Origin: Vogesella urethralis
GTDB taxonomy: Bacteria; Pseudomonadota; Gammaproteobacteria; Burkholderiales; Chromobacteriaceae
DNA: 64,000 nucleotides
NCBI RefSeq assembly: GCF_007644045.2
Contig: NZ_VMDW02000066.1
Span: 1 to 64,000, forward strand
Reading direction: 5' to 3'
The position numbers and the translations under genes are program-made. Positions 1-18,356 of the stretch are shown one piece after another. Every line of letters starts with the position of its first letter. Position 1 is the stretch's first letter. Below the pieces are notes generated by a model, which saw nothing but the letters and a program-made list of their open reading frames with translations, searched no databases and was not told where the DNA came from.

Positions 1-73
<73 letters not shown>

Positions 74-156
74 TCCGTTTGTTATGTCTCCTGATTAGGT
101 CGCCGCTGCAAAGAGGGGCAGGATAACCTGCTTCATTTCAGTCTAGGAGGTGGACC
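74..156 (+). promoter_or_regulatory. rplJ leader with hairpin and strong RBS
   Basis: The segment lies between the tRNA CCA end and the rplJ start. A small hairpin, GCAGG (118-122), loop ATAA, CCTGC (127-131), lies just before the consensus ribosome binding site AGGAGG (145-150). In many bacteria the rplJ leader is bound by the L10-L12 complex as a translational control element. The leader seen here is short, and I cannot show the full L10-binding fold. No clear promoter was recognised in it, so rplJ may be transcribed together with the tRNA and whatever lies upstream. Confidence 0.4.
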
Positions 157-654
157 TTGAGTCTCAATATCGAAGATAAAAAGGCGGTCGTAGCTGAGGT
201 ATCTGCTCAACTGGTAGATGCTCAGACTCTCGTTATCGCTGAATATCGGGGCATCGAGGTTAGCAGCATGACCAAACTCCGCGCCAAGGCGCGTGAGAAC
301 GGTGTTTACCTGCGCGTTCTGAAGAACACGCTGGTGCGCCGTGCGGTTGCTGGTACCCAGTTCGAAGCGCTGGCTGACCAAATGGTTGGCCCGCTGGTAT
401 ACGGTGTATCCGCTGACCCGGTAGCTGCTGCCAAGGTGTTGCACCAGTTTGCCAAAGAAGATAACAAGATTGTTATCAAGGCAGGTTCCTACAACGGCAA
501 AGTGCTGAACGCTGCCGAAGTAGCCGAACTGGCATCTATCCCGAGCCGCGAAGAGCTGCTGTCCAAGCTGCTGTTCGTTATGCAGGCTCCGGTATCCGGT
601 TTTGCCCGTGCTCTGGCCGCTCTGGCAGAGAAAAAGCAAACCGAAGCCGCTTAA
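157..654 (+). CDS. rplJ: 50S ribosomal protein L10
   Basis: L10 forms the base of the ribosomal stalk and anchors L7/L12 dimers near the GTPase centre. The 165-residue product starts [15 protein letters not shown] and carries the family signature around VAEYRGIEV, then [13 protein letters not shown], with a C-terminal L12-binding helix rich in Ala, Leu and Lys. The start is TTG at 157. It is chosen because AGGAGG at 145-150 is correctly spaced and the N-terminus matches neisserial L10. The gene lies 36 bases before rplL. L10 with L12 normally represses its own translation; the leader is compatible with that but does not prove it. Confidence 0.98.
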   Translation: MSLNIEDKKAVVAEVSAQLVDAQTLVIAEYRGIEVSSMTKLRAKARENGVYLRVLKNTLVRRAVAGTQFEALADQMVGPLVYGVSADPVAAAKVLHQFAKEDNKIVIKAGSYNGKVLNAAEVAELASIPSREELLSKLLFVMQAPVSGFARALAALAEKKQTEAA

Positions 655-690
655 TTCATTCGACACATACCGTATTCAGGAGTAATACAA

Positions 691-1062
691 ATGGCTATCA
701 CTAAAGAAGATATCCTCGAAGCAGTTGCTGGTCTGACCGTAATGGAACTGAACGACCTGGTTAAAGCCTTCGAAGAAAAGTTCGGCGTTTCCGCTGCTGC
801 TGTTGCCGTTGCTGGCCCGGCTGCTGGTGGCGCTGCTGCTGCTGAAGAAAAAACCGAGTTCGACGTTGTTCTGACCGCTGCTGGCGACAACAAAGTAAAC
901 GTGATCAAGGTAGTTCGTGCTATCACCGGTCTGGGCCTGAAAGAAGCCAAAGACCTGGTAGACGGCGCTCCGAAGAACGTGAAAGAAGGCGTGTCCAAAG
1001 CTGAAGCTGAAGACGTGCTGAAGCAACTGACCGAAGCCGGTGCTAAGGCTGAAGTAAAATAA
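691..1062 (+). CDS. rplL: 50S ribosomal protein L7/L12
   Basis: This is the multicopy stalk protein that recruits and stimulates EF-Tu, EF-G and IF2. The product is 123 residues. The N-terminal dimerisation helices (about 1-33) are followed by an Ala/Gly-rich flexible hinge (about 35-52), and then the conserved C-terminal domain with [20 protein letters not shown] and the DLVDGAP motif that contacts factors. AGGAG at 678-682 sits eight bases before the ATG. The strong site fits the need for four or more L12 copies per ribosome. The gene follows rplJ and precedes rpoB across a 150-base gap that holds two hairpins. Confidence 0.99.
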   Translation: MAITKEDILEAVAGLTVMELNDLVKAFEEKFGVSAAAVAVAGPAAGGAAAAEEKTEFDVVLTAAGDNKVNVIKVVRAITGLGLKEAKDLVDGAPKNVKEGVSKAEAEDVLKQLTEAGAKAEVK

Positions 1063-1113
1063 TCTTCCTTAGGGAAGATTAGTCAGGCTGGCGGAGTAAT
1101 CCGCCAGCCTTGT
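1061..1113 (+). promoter_or_regulatory. rplL-rpoB intercistronic hairpins (attenuator / processing site)
   Basis: Two hairpins follow the rplL stop. The first is AATCTTCC (1061-1068) with GGAAGATT (1073-1080). The second is GGCTGGCGG (1086-1094) with CCGCCAGCC (1101-1109), followed by TTGTTG rather than a pure T run. In Escherichia coli this same gap contains a partial terminator and an RNase III site that lower rpoBC expression relative to rplJL. The arrangement here suggests the same role. The rest of the gap up to 1212 shows nothing beyond the rpoB ribosome binding site. Confidence 0.65.
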
Positions 1114-1212
1114 TGCGCTTGTAATGCATTGCAAGATGGCAAAGGTCAGCATTCAAGTTGTGTGGTTGCTGACGTTTGGTTTCTTGCGCCACCCCCCCAT
1201 GATGGAGACTCT

Positions 1213-5388
<4,176 letters not shown>

Positions 5389-5402
5389 TTAGGTAAGGCA
5401 GT

Positions 5403-5424
5403 CTGCGGCCAACGTTGGCCGCAG
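5403..5424. repeat. Inverted pair of the GTTGGCCGC word between rpoB and rpoC
   Basis: A perfect 22-base palindrome is built from GCGGCCAAC (5405-5413) abutting GTTGGCCGC (5414-5422), with one further pairing C-T/A-G step on each side. It fills most of the 59-base rpoB-rpoC gap, immediately before the rpoC ribosome binding site GGAG (5439-5442). As RNA it would form a hairpin with almost no loop and no T run, so it is not a classical terminator. It belongs to the dispersed word family described separately. Confidence 0.9.
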
Positions 5425-5447
5425 GCTTCCTCCTGAATGGAGACGCA

Positions 5448-9641
<4,194 letters not shown>

Positions 9642-9659
9642 GTTGCGTTGACACCAAAA

Positions 9660-9705
9660 AACGCTGTCCTTTCAACGTCTAACGTTGGAAGGGCAGCGTT
9701 ATTTC
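9660..9705 (+). terminator. Rho-independent terminator after rpoC
   Basis: AACGCTG (9660-9666) pairs with CAGCGTT (9693-9699), and the stem continues with CCTTTCAACG against CGTTGGAAGG, giving about 17 base pairs with a wobble. It is followed by ATTTCATT. It lies 18 bases after the rpoC stop and just before the str promoter. Confidence 0.85.
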
Positions 9706-9706
9706 A

Positions 9707-9743
9707 TTGACGCTAAGTGTTTGACTAAAATATAATCCACGTC
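9707..9743 (+). promoter_or_regulatory. Sigma-70 promoter of the str operon
   Basis: The -35 box is TTGACG (9707-9712) and the -10 box is a perfect TATAAT (9731-9736), with an 18-base spacer, predicting a start near 9743, about 50 bases before rpsL. A second TTGACT at 9721 is only four bases from the -10 and cannot be its partner. Confidence 0.8.
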
Positions 9744-9793
9744 TTTCTTGGTGGTATGGTGCCGCCAAGAGAATCAACTAGGAACTGATAGTA

Positions 9794-10165
9794 ATGCCAA
9801 CCATTAACCAACTCGTTCGCAAAGGCCGTACCGCGGTTCTGTCGAAGAGCAAGGTGCCTGCACTGGAGGCCTGCCCGCAGAAGCGTGGCGTGTGCACCCG
9901 TGTATACACCACTACCCCGAAAAAACCGAACTCCGCTCTGCGTAAGGTGTGCAAAGTGCGCCTGACCAACGGTTTCGAAGTGATCTCCTACATCGGTGGT
10001 GAAGGCCACAACCTGCAGGAACACTCGGTGGTACTGATCCGCGGCGGTCGTGTAAAAGACTTGCCGGGTGTACGTTACCACACCGTTCGCGGCTCCCTGG
10101 ACACTGCTGGCGTTAAAGATCGTAAGCAGGCTCGCTCCAAGTACGGTGCCAAGCGTCCTAAGTAA
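9794..10165 (+). CDS. rpsL: 30S ribosomal protein S12
   Basis: S12 lines the decoding site and affects accuracy and streptomycin response. The product has 123 residues, starting [12 protein letters not shown]. The conserved loops [18 protein letters not shown] (around the Lys42-equivalent) and [12 protein letters not shown] (around the Lys87-equivalent) carry the wild-type lysines, so the gene looks streptomycin-sensitive. The ribosome binding site AGGAA lies about ten bases before the ATG. First gene of the str operon, after the promoter at 9707-9736. Confidence 0.99.
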   Translation: MPTINQLVRKGRTAVLSKSKVPALEACPQKRGVCTRVYTTTPKKPNSALRKVCKVRLTNGFEVISYIGGEGHNLQEHSVVLIRGGRVKDLPGVRYHTVRGSLDTAGVKDRKQARSKYGAKRPK

Positions 10166-10263
10166 TTTAGGGCATGTGCGGCGGAGTTATCCGTCGAGTA
10201 AGTGGCTGCTTTGTTGAGTAGTCGCGAGCGTAAAGCTCAACTGAATAGATTGAAGGAATTGAA
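10166..10263 (+). promoter_or_regulatory. rpsL-rpsG intercistronic region, candidate S7 control element
   Basis: The gap is 98 bases, very close to the Escherichia coli str intercistronic region where S7 binds to repress its own translation and that of downstream genes. Two stems are visible: one around CGGCGGA with TCCGTCG near 10178-10197, and GTTGAG (10213-10218) with CTCAAC (10236-10241). A gap this long between tightly packed ribosomal genes is unusual and supports a regulatory role. Assignment to S7 is inference from position. Confidence 0.5.
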
Positions 10264-10734
10264 ATGCCAAGACGCAGAGAAGTGCCCAAGCGCGATATCC
10301 TGCCGGATCCGAAGTTCGGTAGCCAGGATCTGACCAAATTCATGAACGTTGTAATGATCGACGGCAAGAAGTCTGTTGCTGAACGCATCATTTACGGCGC
10401 TCTCGAGCAAATCGAGAAAAAAACCGGCAAAAATGCGGTGGAAGTGTTCAACACTGCCATCTCCAACGCCAAGCCGATCGTGGAAGTAAAAAGCCGCCGT
10501 GTAGGTGGTGCCAACTATCAAGTTCCTGTTGAAGTACGTCCTTCCCGTCGTCTGGCGCTGGCAATGCGCTGGCTGCGCGACGCCGCTCGTAAGCGTGGCG
10601 AAAAATCCATGGACCTGCGTCTGGCCGGCGAGCTGATCGATGCAGCCGAAGGCCGTGGCGGCGCGATGAAGAAGCGTGACGAAGTTCACCGCATGGCTGA
10701 AGCCAACAAGGCGTTCTCGCACTTCCGCTTCTAA
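10264..10734 (+). CDS. rpsG: 30S ribosomal protein S7
   Basis: S7 nucleates assembly of the 30S head by binding the 3' major domain of 16S rRNA. The 156-residue product starts [20 protein letters not shown] and contains [15 protein letters not shown] and the [14 protein letters not shown] beta-hairpin that reaches the E site. A GAAGGAATT ribosome binding site precedes the ATG. In enterobacteria S7 is the repressor of this operon, and the long upstream gap fits that. Confidence 0.99.
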   Translation: MPRRREVPKRDILPDPKFGSQDLTKFMNVVMIDGKKSVAERIIYGALEQIEKKTGKNAVEVFNTAISNAKPIVEVKSRRVGGANYQVPVEVRPSRRLALAMRWLRDAARKRGEKSMDLRLAGELIDAAEGRGGAMKKRDEVHRMAEANKAFSHFRF

Positions 10735-10761
10735 TTACCATCCCGCGAAAGGATTCTGGCC

Positions 10762-12861
10762 ATGGCTAGAAAGACCCCCATTGAGCGTTACCGTAACATC
10801 GGTATTTCGGCTCACATTGACGCTGGTAAGACCACTACTACCGAACGTATCCTGTTCTACACCGGTGTAAACCACAAGATCGGTGAAGTGCATGATGGCG
10901 CTGCCACCATGGACTGGATGGAACAAGAGCAAGAGCGCGGTATTACCATTACTTCCGCTGCTACCACTACCTTCTGGAAAGGTATGGGCATGCAGTTCCC
11001 GGAACACCGCTTCAACATCATCGACACCCCGGGTCACGTGGACTTTACCATTGAGGTAGAGCGTTCCATGCGTGTTCTGGACGGTGCCGTTATGGTGTAC
11101 TGCGCGGTAGGTGGCGTTCAGCCGCAGTCCGAGACCGTATGGCGTCAAGCGAACAAGTACAAAGTGCCGCGTATCGCTTTCGTGAACAAGATGGACCGTC
11201 AGGGTGCCAATTTCTTCCGTGCCGTAGAGCAAGTGAAGACCCGTCTGCGTGGCAACCCGGTACCTATCGTTGTGCCTATCGGTGCTGAAGAAGGTTTCGA
11301 AGGTGTTGTTGACCTGCTGAAGATGAAGGCCATCATTTGGGACGAAGCTTCCCAAGGCATGAAATTCGAGTACGGCGACATCCCGGCTGACCTGGTTGCA
11401 GTAGCTGAAGAATGGCGCGAGAAAATGGTTGAAGCGGCGGCGGAAGTCGACGAAGACACCATGAACAAGTACCTGGAAGGCGAGACCCTGAGCGAAGAAG
11501 AAATCGTGAATGGTCTGCGTCAGCGTACCCTGCGTTGCGAAATCCAGCCGATGCTGTGCGGTTCCGCGTTCAAGAACAAAGGCGTACAGCGCATGCTGGA
11601 CGCGGTTGTTGAACTGCTGCCGAGCCCGCTGGATGTACCGCCGGTACCGGGCGAAAACGAAGACGGCACCCCGGCCGTTCGTGAAGCCTCCGACGATGCG
11701 CCGTTCTCCGCGCTGGCGTTCAAACTGATGAACGACCCGTACGTTGGTCAGCTGACCTTCTTCCGCGTTTACTCTGGTGTGGTTAACTCTGGCGACACCG
11801 TGCTGAACTCGGTTAAAGGCAAGAAAGAGCGCATGGGCCGTATCGTGCAGATGCACGCTAACGACCGTCAGGAAATCACCGAAGTACGCGCTGGCGACAT
11901 CGCCGCGGGTATTGGCCTGAAAGAAGTAACCACTGGTGAGACCCTGTGTGCGGTTGACGCCCCGATCGTTCTGGAACGCATGGTATTCCCGGAGCCGGTA
12001 ATTCACGTTGCCGTTGAGCCGAAAACCAAGGCCGACCAAGAGAAGATGGGTGTTGCCCTGAACCGTCTGGCCAAGGAAGATCCGTCCTTCCGCGTGCGTA
12101 CCGATGAAGAATCGGCACAGACCATCATTTCCGGTATGGGTGAACTGCACCTGGAAATTCTGGTTGACCGCATGAAGCGTGAATTCGGTGTGGAAGCCAA
12201 CGTAGGTGCACCGCAAGTAGCCTACCGCGAAACCATCACCAAGACCGTTACCGACGTGCAAGGTAAACACGCCAAGCAGTCCGGTGGTAAAGGTCAGTAC
12301 GGTGATTGTACGATCACGCTGGAACCGTCCGGCGAAGGTCAGGGCTACAAGTTCATCGACGAGATCAAAGGTGGTGTGATTCCTCGCGAATTCATCCCGT
12401 CGGTTGACAAGGGTATCCGTAACTCGCTGAACAACGGTATTCTGGCTGGCTACCCGGTGGTGGACGTAACCGTACGTCTGACCTTCGGTTCCTACCACGA
12501 CGTTGACTCCTCGCAGATCGCGTTCGAACTGGCAGGCTCCCTGGCTTTCAAAGAAGCCATGCGTCGTGCTGGTCCGTGCATCCTCGAGCCGATGATGGCC
12601 GTTGAAGTGGAAACCCCGGAAGAGTACATGGGCGATGTAATGGGCGACCTGAACCGTCGTCGTGGCATCGTACAGGGCATGGACGACGATGGCGTGGGTG
12701 GCAAGAAGATCCGCGCTGAAGTACCGCTGTCCGAAATGTTCGGTTACTCCACCGACCTGCGTTCCGCTACCCAGGGTCGTGCTACCTACTCCATGGAGTT
12801 CAAGCACTACTCTGAAGCCCCGCGTCATATCGCTGACGCGGTAATGGCGGCGCGTAAGTAA
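10762..12861 (+). CDS. fusA: Elongation factor G
   Basis: This is the GTPase that drives ribosomal translocation and, with RRF, recycling. The 699-residue product has G1 [16 protein letters not shown]3 DTPGHVDF and G4 NKMD in the N-terminal domain. Domains II-V follow in the normal order, ending with the [20 protein letters not shown] segment of domain V. Its length is normal and no frameshift is visible. It starts 27 bases after rpsG with AAGGA upstream and is separated from tuf by a gap holding a perfect palindrome of the GTTGGCCGC word. Confidence 0.99.
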   Translation: MARKTPIERYRNIGISAHIDAGKTTTTERILFYTGVNHKIGEVHDGAATMDWMEQEQERGITITSAATTTFWKGMGMQFPEHRFNIIDTPGHVDFTIEVERSMRVLDGAVMVYCAVGGVQPQSETVWRQANKYKVPRIAFVNKMDRQGANFFRAVEQVKTRLRGNPVPIVVPIGAEEGFEGVVDLLKMKAIIWDEASQGMKFEYGDIPADLVAVAEEWREKMVEAAAEVDEDTMNKYLEGETLSEEEIVNGLRQRTLRCEIQPMLCGSAFKNKGVQRMLDAVVELLPSPLDVPPVPGENEDGTPAVREASDDAPFSALAFKLMNDPYVGQLTFFRVYSGVVNSGDTVLNSVKGKKERMGRIVQMHANDRQEITEVRAGDIAAGIGLKEVTTGETLCAVDAPIVLERMVFPEPVIHVAVEPKTKADQEKMGVALNRLAKEDPSFRVRTDEESAQTIISGMGELHLEILVDRMKREFGVEANVGAPQVAYRETITKTVTDVQGKHAKQSGGKGQYGDCTITLEPSGEGQGYKFIDEIKGGVIPREFIPSVDKGIRNSLNNGILAGYPVVDVTVRLTFGSYHDVDSSQIAFELAGSLAFKEAMRRAGPCILEPMMAVEVETPEEYMGDVMGDLNRRRGIVQGMDDDGVGGKKIRAEVPLSEMFGYSTDLRSATQGRATYSMEFKHYSEAPRHIADAVMAARK

Positions 12862-12871
12862 TCTGCGCGAC

Positions 12872-12897
12872 GAGGTTGGCCGCATGCGGCCAACCTC
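12872..12897. repeat. Inverted pair of the GTTGGCCGC word between fusA and tuf
   Basis: A perfect 26-base palindrome consists of GTTGGCCGC (12875-12883) and GCGGCCAAC (12886-12894), separated by AT and extended three bases outward on each side (GAG/CTC). It lies 11 bases after the fusA stop and 36 before tuf. It could act as a partial terminator or RNA-stabilising hairpin, although no T run follows. Part of the dispersed word family. Confidence 0.9.
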
Positions 12898-12933
12898 TGA
12901 ACTGTTTGTTCTTTAATTAAGGAAATTTGCAAA

Positions 12934-14124
12934 ATGGCAAAAGAAAAGTTTGAGCGGACCAAGCCGCACGTAAACGTTGGCACCATCGGTCACGTAGACC
13001 ATGGTAAAACCACTCTGACCGCTGCTATCACCACCATTCTGTCCAAGAAATTCGGTGGCGAAGCTAAAGATTACTCCCAGATCGACAGCGCGCCGGAAGA
13101 AAAAGCTCGTGGTATTACCATTAATACCGCTCACGTAGAATACGAAACCGCTACCCGCCACTACGCTCACGTAGACTGCCCGGGTCACGCTGACTACGTT
13201 AAAAACATGATTACCGGTGCTGCCCAGATGGACGGCGCTATCCTGGTATGTTCCGCTGCTGACGGCCCGATGCCGCAAACTCGCGAACACATCCTGCTGT
13301 CCCGCCAAGTAGGCGTACCGTACATCATCGTCTTCCTGAACAAGGCTGACCTGGTGGACGACGCTGAGCTGCTGGAACTGGTTGAAATGGAAGTGCGCGA
13401 TCTGCTGTCTTCCTACGACTTCCCGGGTGATGACACCCCGATCGTTACCGGTTCCGCTCGTCTGGCACTGGAAGGCGACCAATCCGAATACGGCGAGCCG
13501 GCAATCTTCCGTCTGGCTGACGCGCTGGATTCCTACATCCCGACTCCGGAGCGTGCTATCGACAAGCCGTTCCTGCTGCCGATCGAAGACGTATTCTCGA
13601 TCTCCGGTCGTGGTACCGTAGTTACCGGTCGTGTTGAGCGCGGTATCGTTAAAGTCGGCGAAGAGCTGGAAATCGTTGGTCTGAAAAACACCGTTAAGAC
13701 CACTTGCACCGGCGTGGAAATGTTCCGCAAGCTGCTGGATCAAGGTCAGGCTGGTGATAACGTAGGCGTACTGCTGCGTGGTACCAAGCGTGAAGACGTA
13801 GAGCGTGGTCAGGTTCTGGCCAAGCCGGGTTCCATCACCCCGCACACCAAGTTTGCTGCTTCGGTATACGTACTGAGCAAAGAAGAAGGTGGTCGTCACA
13901 CTCCGTTCTTCGCTAACTACCGTCCGCAGTTCTACTTCCGTACTACTGACGTGACTGGCGCTGTTGGCCTGTCCGAAGGTGTGGAAATGGTTATGCCGGG
14001 TGACAACGTAGAAATCACCGTAGAGCTGATCGCTCCGATCGCTATGGAAGAAGGTCTGCGTTTCGCGATCCGTGAAGGCGGCCGCACCGTTGGTGCTGGC
14101 GTTGTTGCTAAAATCATCGCCTAA
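12934..14124 (+). CDS. tuf: Elongation factor Tu
   Basis: EF-Tu delivers aminoacyl-tRNA to the A site as a GTP complex. The product is 396 residues and shows G1 [10 protein letters not shown], the switch I region [14 protein letters not shown]3 [13 protein letters not shown]4 NKAD and the C-terminal domain ending [24 protein letters not shown] lies upstream of the ATG. Many Neisseriales carry a second tuf copy near secE; only this copy is in the window. Confidence 0.99.
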   Translation: MAKEKFERTKPHVNVGTIGHVDHGKTTLTAAITTILSKKFGGEAKDYSQIDSAPEEKARGITINTAHVEYETATRHYAHVDCPGHADYVKNMITGAAQMDGAILVCSAADGPMPQTREHILLSRQVGVPYIIVFLNKADLVDDAELLELVEMEVRDLLSSYDFPGDDTPIVTGSARLALEGDQSEYGEPAIFRLADALDSYIPTPERAIDKPFLLPIEDVFSISGRGTVVTGRVERGIVKVGEELEIVGLKNTVKTTCTGVEMFRKLLDQGQAGDNVGVLLRGTKREDVERGQVLAKPGSITPHTKFAASVYVLSKEEGGRHTPFFANYRPQFYFRTTDVTGAVGLSEGVEMVMPGDNVEITVELIAPIAMEEGLRFAIREGGRTVGAGVVAKIIA

Positions 14125-14144
14125 TCGGACGCGGAGTCAATACC

Positions 14145-14456
14145 ATGCAAAGCCAGAAAATCCGTATCCGCCTGAAGGCATTTGATTACAACCTGATCGA
14201 CCGTTCCGCTCAGGAAATCGTTGAAACCGCCAAGCGTACTGGTGCCGTTGTTAAAGGCCCGGTTCCGCTGCCGACCAAAATCGAGCGTTTCAACGTTCTG
14301 CGTTCCCCGCACGTGAACAAGACTTCCCGCGATCAGCTGGAAATCCGTACCCACCTGCGCCTGATGGACATCGTTGATCCGACAGACAAAACTGTCGACG
14401 CGCTGATGAAGCTGGACCTGCCGGCTGGCGTGGATGTGGAAATCAAGCTTCAGTAA
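14145..14456 (+). CDS. rpsJ: 30S ribosomal protein S10 / NusE
   Basis: S10 is a 30S head protein that also acts as NusE in transcription antitermination. The 103-residue product starts [19 protein letters not shown] and contains the conserved [19 protein letters not shown] loop. It follows tuf after 20 bases with GGAG before the ATG. In Escherichia coli rpsJ heads the S10 operon; here it is separated from rplC by 144 bases with a hairpin and a possible promoter, so it probably belongs transcriptionally to the fusA-tuf unit. Confidence 0.99.
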   Translation: MQSQKIRIRLKAFDYNLIDRSAQEIVETAKRTGAVVKGPVPLPTKIERFNVLRSPHVNKTSRDQLEIRTHLRLMDIVDPTDKTVDALMKLDLPAGVDVEIKLQ

Positions 14457-14489
14457 TTACGGATTTACAATGTTTGTCGGTCTAAGTGC

Positions 14490-14517
14490 TTGCAAGCATT
14501 GATTTTTCTGTGATAAA
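14490..14517 (+). promoter_or_regulatory. Candidate promoter for rplC and the rest of the S10 operon
   Basis: A -35 TTGCAA (14490-14495) and an extended -10 TG-T-GATAAA (14509-14517) are separated by 16 bases. The predicted start near 14524 falls within the left arm of the hairpin at 14521-14547, so the hairpin may belong to the upstream transcript (terminator) or sit at the 5' end of the new one. Confidence 0.5.
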
Positions 14518-14520
14518 GTC

Positions 14521-14555
14521 GCGGACTCATCATTTTGATGAGTCCGCTTTTCTTT
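14521..14555 (+). terminator. Strong hairpin plus T run between rpsJ and rplC
   Basis: The perfect 12-base arms are GCGGACTCATCA (14521-14532) and TGATGAGTCCGC (14536-14547) with a TTT loop, followed by TTTTCTTT. This is a textbook intrinsic terminator in the middle of what is usually one operon. Confidence 0.85.
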
Positions 14556-14600
14556 GAGCAAGCCGGTCAATCGTAATCGGCGCCTGTAAAGGAAATAACC

Positions 14601-15245
14601 ATGACTTTAGGTCTAGTCGGTCGCAAAGTCGGCATGACCCGCGTATTTGCTGAGGACGGTGTATCCGTTCCGGTAACTGTGCTGGACATGTCCGCAAACC
14701 GCGTATCGCAAATCAAAACTGCAGACACCGACGGCTACGTAGCCGTACAGGTTGCTGCTGGTGCCCGCAAGGCTAATCGTGTGACCAAGGCTGAAGCCGG
14801 TCACTTCGCTAAGGCTGGCATCGAAGCCGCCCGCACTCTGCGCGAGTTTACCGCTACCGCAGAAGCGCTGGCAGCGCTAAATGTTGGTGATGCACTGTCC
14901 GTTGAAATCTTTGCCGTAGGCCAGCTGGTAGACGTTACCGGTACCTCCAAGGGTAAAGGCTTCTCCGGTGCCATCAAGCGCCACAACTTCTCGTCCAACC
15001 GTGCTTCCCACGGTAACTCGGTTTCCCACAACTCCCCTGGCTCTATCGGTCAGGCGCAAGATCCGGGCCGTGTATTCCCGGGTAAGCGCATGGCAGGTCA
15101 GTACGGTAATGTGAAGAGCACTGTTCAGTGTCTCGAAATCGTTCGTATCGACGTGGAGCGTCAACTGATTCTGGTCAAAGGCGCAGTGCCGGGTGCCAAG
15201 AACGGTGACGTGGTAGTGCGTCCTAGCGTGAAGGCAGGTGCATAA
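14601..15245 (+). CDS. rplC: 50S ribosomal protein L3
   Basis: L3 is an early-assembly protein whose long loop reaches the peptidyl transferase centre. The product has 214 residues, starting [20 protein letters not shown]. The central loop includes [24 protein letters not shown] and GKRMAGQYG. The ribosome binding site AAAGGAAA precedes the ATG. Its TAA stop shares one base with the rplD ATG (TAATG), so translation of L4 is probably coupled. Confidence 0.99.
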   Translation: MTLGLVGRKVGMTRVFAEDGVSVPVTVLDMSANRVSQIKTADTDGYVAVQVAAGARKANRVTKAEAGHFAKAGIEAARTLREFTATAEALAALNVGDALSVEIFAVGQLVDVTGTSKGKGFSGAIKRHNFSSNRASHGNSVSHNSPGSIGQAQDPGRVFPGKRMAGQYGNVKSTVQCLEIVRIDVERQLILVKGAVPGAKNGDVVVRPSVKAGA

Positions 15246-15865
15246 TGGAATTGAAAGTGATCAATGCTCAGGGCCAGCAAGTAGAAGCCCTGCAAGCCTC
15301 TGAAGCACTGTTTGCACGTGACTACAACGAAGCACTGGTACACCAGGTGGTTACCGCCTTCCTGGCAAACGCTCGTAGCGCCAACCGTGCCCAGTTGACC
15401 CGTGCCGAGGTTAAACACTCGACCAAGAAACCTTTCCGTCAGAAAGGTACTGGCCGCGCCCGTGCTGGTATGACTTCTTCCCCGCTGTGGCGTGGTGGTG
15501 GTCGCACCTTCCCGAACAAGCCGGACGAGAACTTCACCCAGAAGGTGAACCGTAAGCAATACCGCGCTGGTATGGCTACCATTCTGTCCCAGCTGGTTCG
15601 CGACGAGCGCCTGATCATTGTTGATGAACTGACCGTTGCTTCCCCGAAAACCAAGGAATTCGCTGCCAAAGTGAAATCCCTGGGTCTGGATCGCGCGCTG
15701 ATCATCACCAAAGAGCTGGATGAGAATCTGTATCTATCTTCCCGTAACCTGCCTAACGTGCTGGTAATTGAAGCTCAGCAAGCTGACCCGTTCAGCCTGG
15801 TCCGCTTCAAGAAAGTGGTAATCACCCGTGATGCCGTGAAGCAACTCGAGGAGCAGTGGGTATGA
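15245..15865 (+). CDS. rplD: 50S ribosomal protein L4
   Basis: L4 lines the polypeptide exit tunnel. The product is 206 residues, with the extended tunnel loop [16 protein letters not shown] and SSPLWRGGG. In enterobacteria L4 also represses the S10 operon through the rpsJ leader; that leader is not conserved here because rpsJ and rplC are separated. It overlaps rplC by one base and rplW by four (ATGA). Confidence 0.99.
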   Translation: MELKVINAQGQQVEALQASEALFARDYNEALVHQVVTAFLANARSANRAQLTRAEVKHSTKKPFRQKGTGRARAGMTSSPLWRGGGRTFPNKPDENFTQKVNRKQYRAGMATILSQLVRDERLIIVDELTVASPKTKEFAAKVKSLGLDRALIITKELDENLYLSSRNLPNVLVIEAQQADPFSLVRFKKVVITRDAVKQLEEQWV

Positions 15866-16170
15866 ACCAGGAACGTTTGCTGCAAGTAATCCTGGCGCCG
15901 ATCGTGTCTGAAAAGAGCACTCTGGTTGCCGAGAAAAACCAGCAGGTTGCTTTCCGCGTTGCTACCGATGCAACTAAGCCGGAAATCAAGGCTGCCGTTG
16001 AACTGCTGTTCAATGTCAAGGTTGAAGGTGTTTCCACTGTCAACGTTAAAGGCAAGACCAAGCGTTTTGGCCGTTTCGTTGGCCGCCGCAAGGACTGGAA
16101 AAAGGCTTATGTAAGCCTGGTTCCGGGTCAAGAACTTGACCTGACCGCCACCCCGGCCGTTGCGGAGTAA
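15862..16170 (+). CDS. rplW: 50S ribosomal protein L23
   Basis: L23 sits at the tunnel exit and docks trigger factor and SRP. I choose ATG 15862 ([19 protein letters not shown]) because GAGGAG (15848-15853) is well spaced for it and it overlaps the rplD stop as ATGA; an in-frame GTG at 15856 is less likely. The product is 102 residues with the conserved [20 protein letters not shown] segment. One exact copy of the GTTGGCCGC word lies inside the gene (16078-16086). Confidence 0.98.
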   Translation: MNQERLLQVILAPIVSEKSTLVAEKNQQVAFRVATDATKPEIKAAVELLFNVKVEGVSTVNVKGKTKRFGRFVGRRKDWKKAYVSLVPGQELDLTATPAVAE

Positions 16171-16181
16171 GGAGATAGAGC

Positions 16182-17009
16182 ATGCCTCTCGTAAAAGTTA
16201 AACCGACTTCCGCTGGTCGTCGTGCCGTTGTTAAGGTCGTACATCCTGACCTGCACAAAGGCGCTCCGTTCGCAGCGCTGGTTGAAAAGAAAACTTCGAC
16301 TGCTGGCCGTAACAACAACGGTCACATCACTACCCGTCACAAGGGTGGTGGTCATAAAAAGCACTACCGTATCGTAGACTTCCGTCGCAACAAAGATGCC
16401 ATCCCGGCTAAAGTTGAGCGCATCGAATACGATCCGAACCGTACCGCCCACATCGCCCTGCTGTGCTACGCAGACGGTGAGCGTCGTTACATCATCGCTC
16501 CGCGCGGCGTGAAGCCGGGTGCCGAGCTGATGTCTGGCGCCGAAGCACCGATCAAGGCTGGTAATGCCCTGCCGATCCGCAACATCCCGGTAGGTACCAC
16601 CATCCACTGCATCGAACTGCAACCGGGCAAAGGCGCCCAAATTGCACGTTCCGCTGGCTCCTCCGCCATGCTGCTGGCCCGCGAAGGCGTTTACGCCCAG
16701 CTGCGTCTGCGCTCCGGCGAGATCCGCAAGGTTCACGTTGACTGCCGCGCCACTGTTGGCGAAGTGGGCAACGAAGAGCACAGCCTGCGCAAGATCGGTA
16801 AAGCCGGTGCCAACCGCTGGCGCGGTATCCGTCCGACCGTTCGTGGTACTGCCATGAACCCGGTGGATCACCCGCACGGTGGTGGTGAAGGTCGTACTGG
16901 TGAAGGTCGCGTGCCTGTTAGCCCGTGGGGTACCCCGACTAAGGGCTTCCGTACCCGTCGCAACAAGCGTACCGACAATATGATCGTACGCCGTCGCTTT
17001 TCGAAATAA
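16182..17009 (+). CDS. rplB: 50S ribosomal protein L2
   Basis: L2 is needed for subunit association and supports the peptidyl transferase centre. The 275-residue product starts [19 protein letters not shown] and carries the signature [14 protein letters not shown] near residue 225, with the conserved His. AAGGAG precedes the ATG, 11 bases after rplW. Confidence 0.99.
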   Translation: MPLVKVKPTSAGRRAVVKVVHPDLHKGAPFAALVEKKTSTAGRNNNGHITTRHKGGGHKKHYRIVDFRRNKDAIPAKVERIEYDPNRTAHIALLCYADGERRYIIAPRGVKPGAELMSGAEAPIKAGNALPIRNIPVGTTIHCIELQPGKGAQIARSAGSSAMLLAREGVYAQLRLRSGEIRKVHVDCRATVGEVGNEEHSLRKIGKAGANRWRGIRPTVRGTAMNPVDHPHGGGEGRTGEGRVPVSPWGTPTKGFRTRRNKRTDNMIVRRRFSK

Positions 17010-17023
17010 GGGATAACTGACTT

Positions 17024-17302
17024 ATGGCACGTTCGCTTAAAAAAGGCCCGTTCGTTGATCTCCACCTGCTGAAGAAAGTGGATGCGGTGCGTGCAACGAA
17101 CGACAAGCGCCCGATCAAGACCTGGTCCCGTCGCTCGACTATTCTGCCGGACTTCATCGGTCTGACTATCGCCGTACACAACGGCCGCACTCATGTGCCG
17201 GTTTATGTGTCCGAGAACATGGTTGGTCACAAGCTTGGTGAATTCTCGCTGACTCGTACCTTCAAAGGCCATGCGGCTGATAAGAAGGCCAAGAAGAAAT
17301 AA
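17024..17302 (+). CDS. rpsS: 30S ribosomal protein S19
   Basis: S19 binds the 16S head with S13 near the A site. The 92-residue product starts [19 protein letters not shown] and contains [20 protein letters not shown] and [15 protein letters not shown]. The 14-base gap after rplB holds AAGGGA. Confidence 0.99.
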   Translation: MARSLKKGPFVDLHLLKKVDAVRATNDKRPIKTWSRRSTILPDFIGLTIAVHNGRTHVPVYVSENMVGHKLGEFSLTRTFKGHAADKKAKKK

Positions 17303-17311
17303 GGTGATGCG

Positions 17312-17641
17312 ATGAAAGTTTCTGCACAACTGAATAATGCACGCCTTTCGGCACAGAAGTGCCGCTTGGTAGCAGACCTGATCCGCGGTAAAGACGTGGG
17401 TCAAGCACTGAACATCCTGACCTTCAGCCCGAAAAAGGGTGCTGCACTGATCAAGAAAGTTCTGGAATCCGCAATCGCCAACGCTGAACACAACGAAGGC
17501 GCGGATATCGACACTCTGAAAGTGACGAGCATCTATGTTGACAAGGGTCCTTCCCTGAAGCGTTTCACCGCTCGTGCCAAAGGCCGCGGTAACCGCATCG
17601 AGAAGCAGACCTGCCACATCACGCTCAGTGTAGGCAACTAA
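17312..17641 (+). CDS. rplV: 50S ribosomal protein L22
   Basis: L22 contributes a beta-hairpin to the exit-tunnel constriction, near the macrolide site. The product is 109 residues and contains [20 protein letters not shown] and the hairpin [14 protein letters not shown]. It begins nine bases after rpsS with AAGGTGAT upstream. Confidence 0.99.
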   Translation: MKVSAQLNNARLSAQKCRLVADLIRGKDVGQALNILTFSPKKGAALIKKVLESAIANAEHNEGADIDTLKVTSIYVDKGPSLKRFTARAKGRGNRIEKQTCHITLSVGN

Positions 17642-17651
17642 GGGGTAAGCA

Positions 17652-18356
17652 ATGGGTCAGAAGATTCATCCGACGGGTTTCCGTCTTGCAGTAACCAAAA
17701 ACTGGGCTTCCAAGTGGTTTGCAAACTCGCACGACTTTGCAGGTCAACTGAAGCAGGATATCGAAGTACGTGAATTCCTGAAAAAGAAGCTCGCTCACGC
17801 CGCTGTTGGCCGCATCGTTATCGAGCGTCCGGCCAAGTCCGCCCGTATCACCATTCACAGCGCCCGTCCGGGTGTTGTGATCGGTAAAAAAGGCGAAGAC
17901 ATCGAAGTTCTGAAAAAAGAACTGCAGCGTCGTATGGGTGTACCTGTACACGTGAACATCGAAGAAGTTCGCAAGCCGGAAATCGATGCGCAAATCATCG
18001 CTGACGGTATCGCTTCCCAGCTGGAGAAGCGTGTGATGTTCCGTCGCGCCATGAAGCGTTCCATGCAGAACGCCATGCGCATGGGCGCCCAGGGCATCAA
18101 GATCATGAGCTCCGGCCGTCTGAACGGTATCGATATCGCTCGTAGCGAATGGTACCGCGAAGGCCGCGTTCCGCTCCACACCCTGCGTGCTGACGTGGAC
18201 TACGCGACTTCCGAAGCTCACACCACTTACGGTGTGATCGGTATCAAGGTATGGGTATACAAGGGCGACATCAAACCTGGTCAGGTTCAGGCCGCCCCGG
18301 TAGCACCTGAGAAGAAATCCAGAAAGGCAGGAGCTCGTAATGCTGCAGCCAACTAG
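17652..18356 (+). CDS. rpsC: 30S ribosomal protein S3
   Basis: S3 lines the mRNA entry channel. The product has 234 residues, starting [18 protein letters not shown]. The KH domain motif [16 protein letters not shown] is clear and is followed by the C-terminal S3 domain. The tail is Lys/Arg/Ala-rich and overlaps the start of rplP by 17 bases. The GTTGGCCGC word occurs at 17815-17823. Confidence 0.99.
   Translation: MGQKIHPTGFRLAVTKNWASKWFANSHDFAGQLKQDIEVREFLKKKLAHAAVGRIVIERPAKSARITIHSARPGVVIGKKGEDIEVLKKELQRRMGVPVHVNIEEVRKPEIDAQIIADGIASQLEKRVMFRRAMKRSMQNAMRMGAQGIKIMSSGRLNGIDIARSEWYREGRVPLHTLRADVDYATSEAHTTYGVIGIKVWVYKGDIKPGQVQAAPVAPEKKSRKAGARNAAAN

Noticed and set aside
1129-1212. Upstream in-frame extension of rpoB
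   Set aside because: The residues are not conserved in beta subunits and ATG 1213 has a good ribosome binding site and the universal N-terminus.
9721-9736. TTGACT at 9721 as -35 for the str promoter
   Set aside because: It is only four bases from TATAAT; TTGACG at 9707 has correct spacing.
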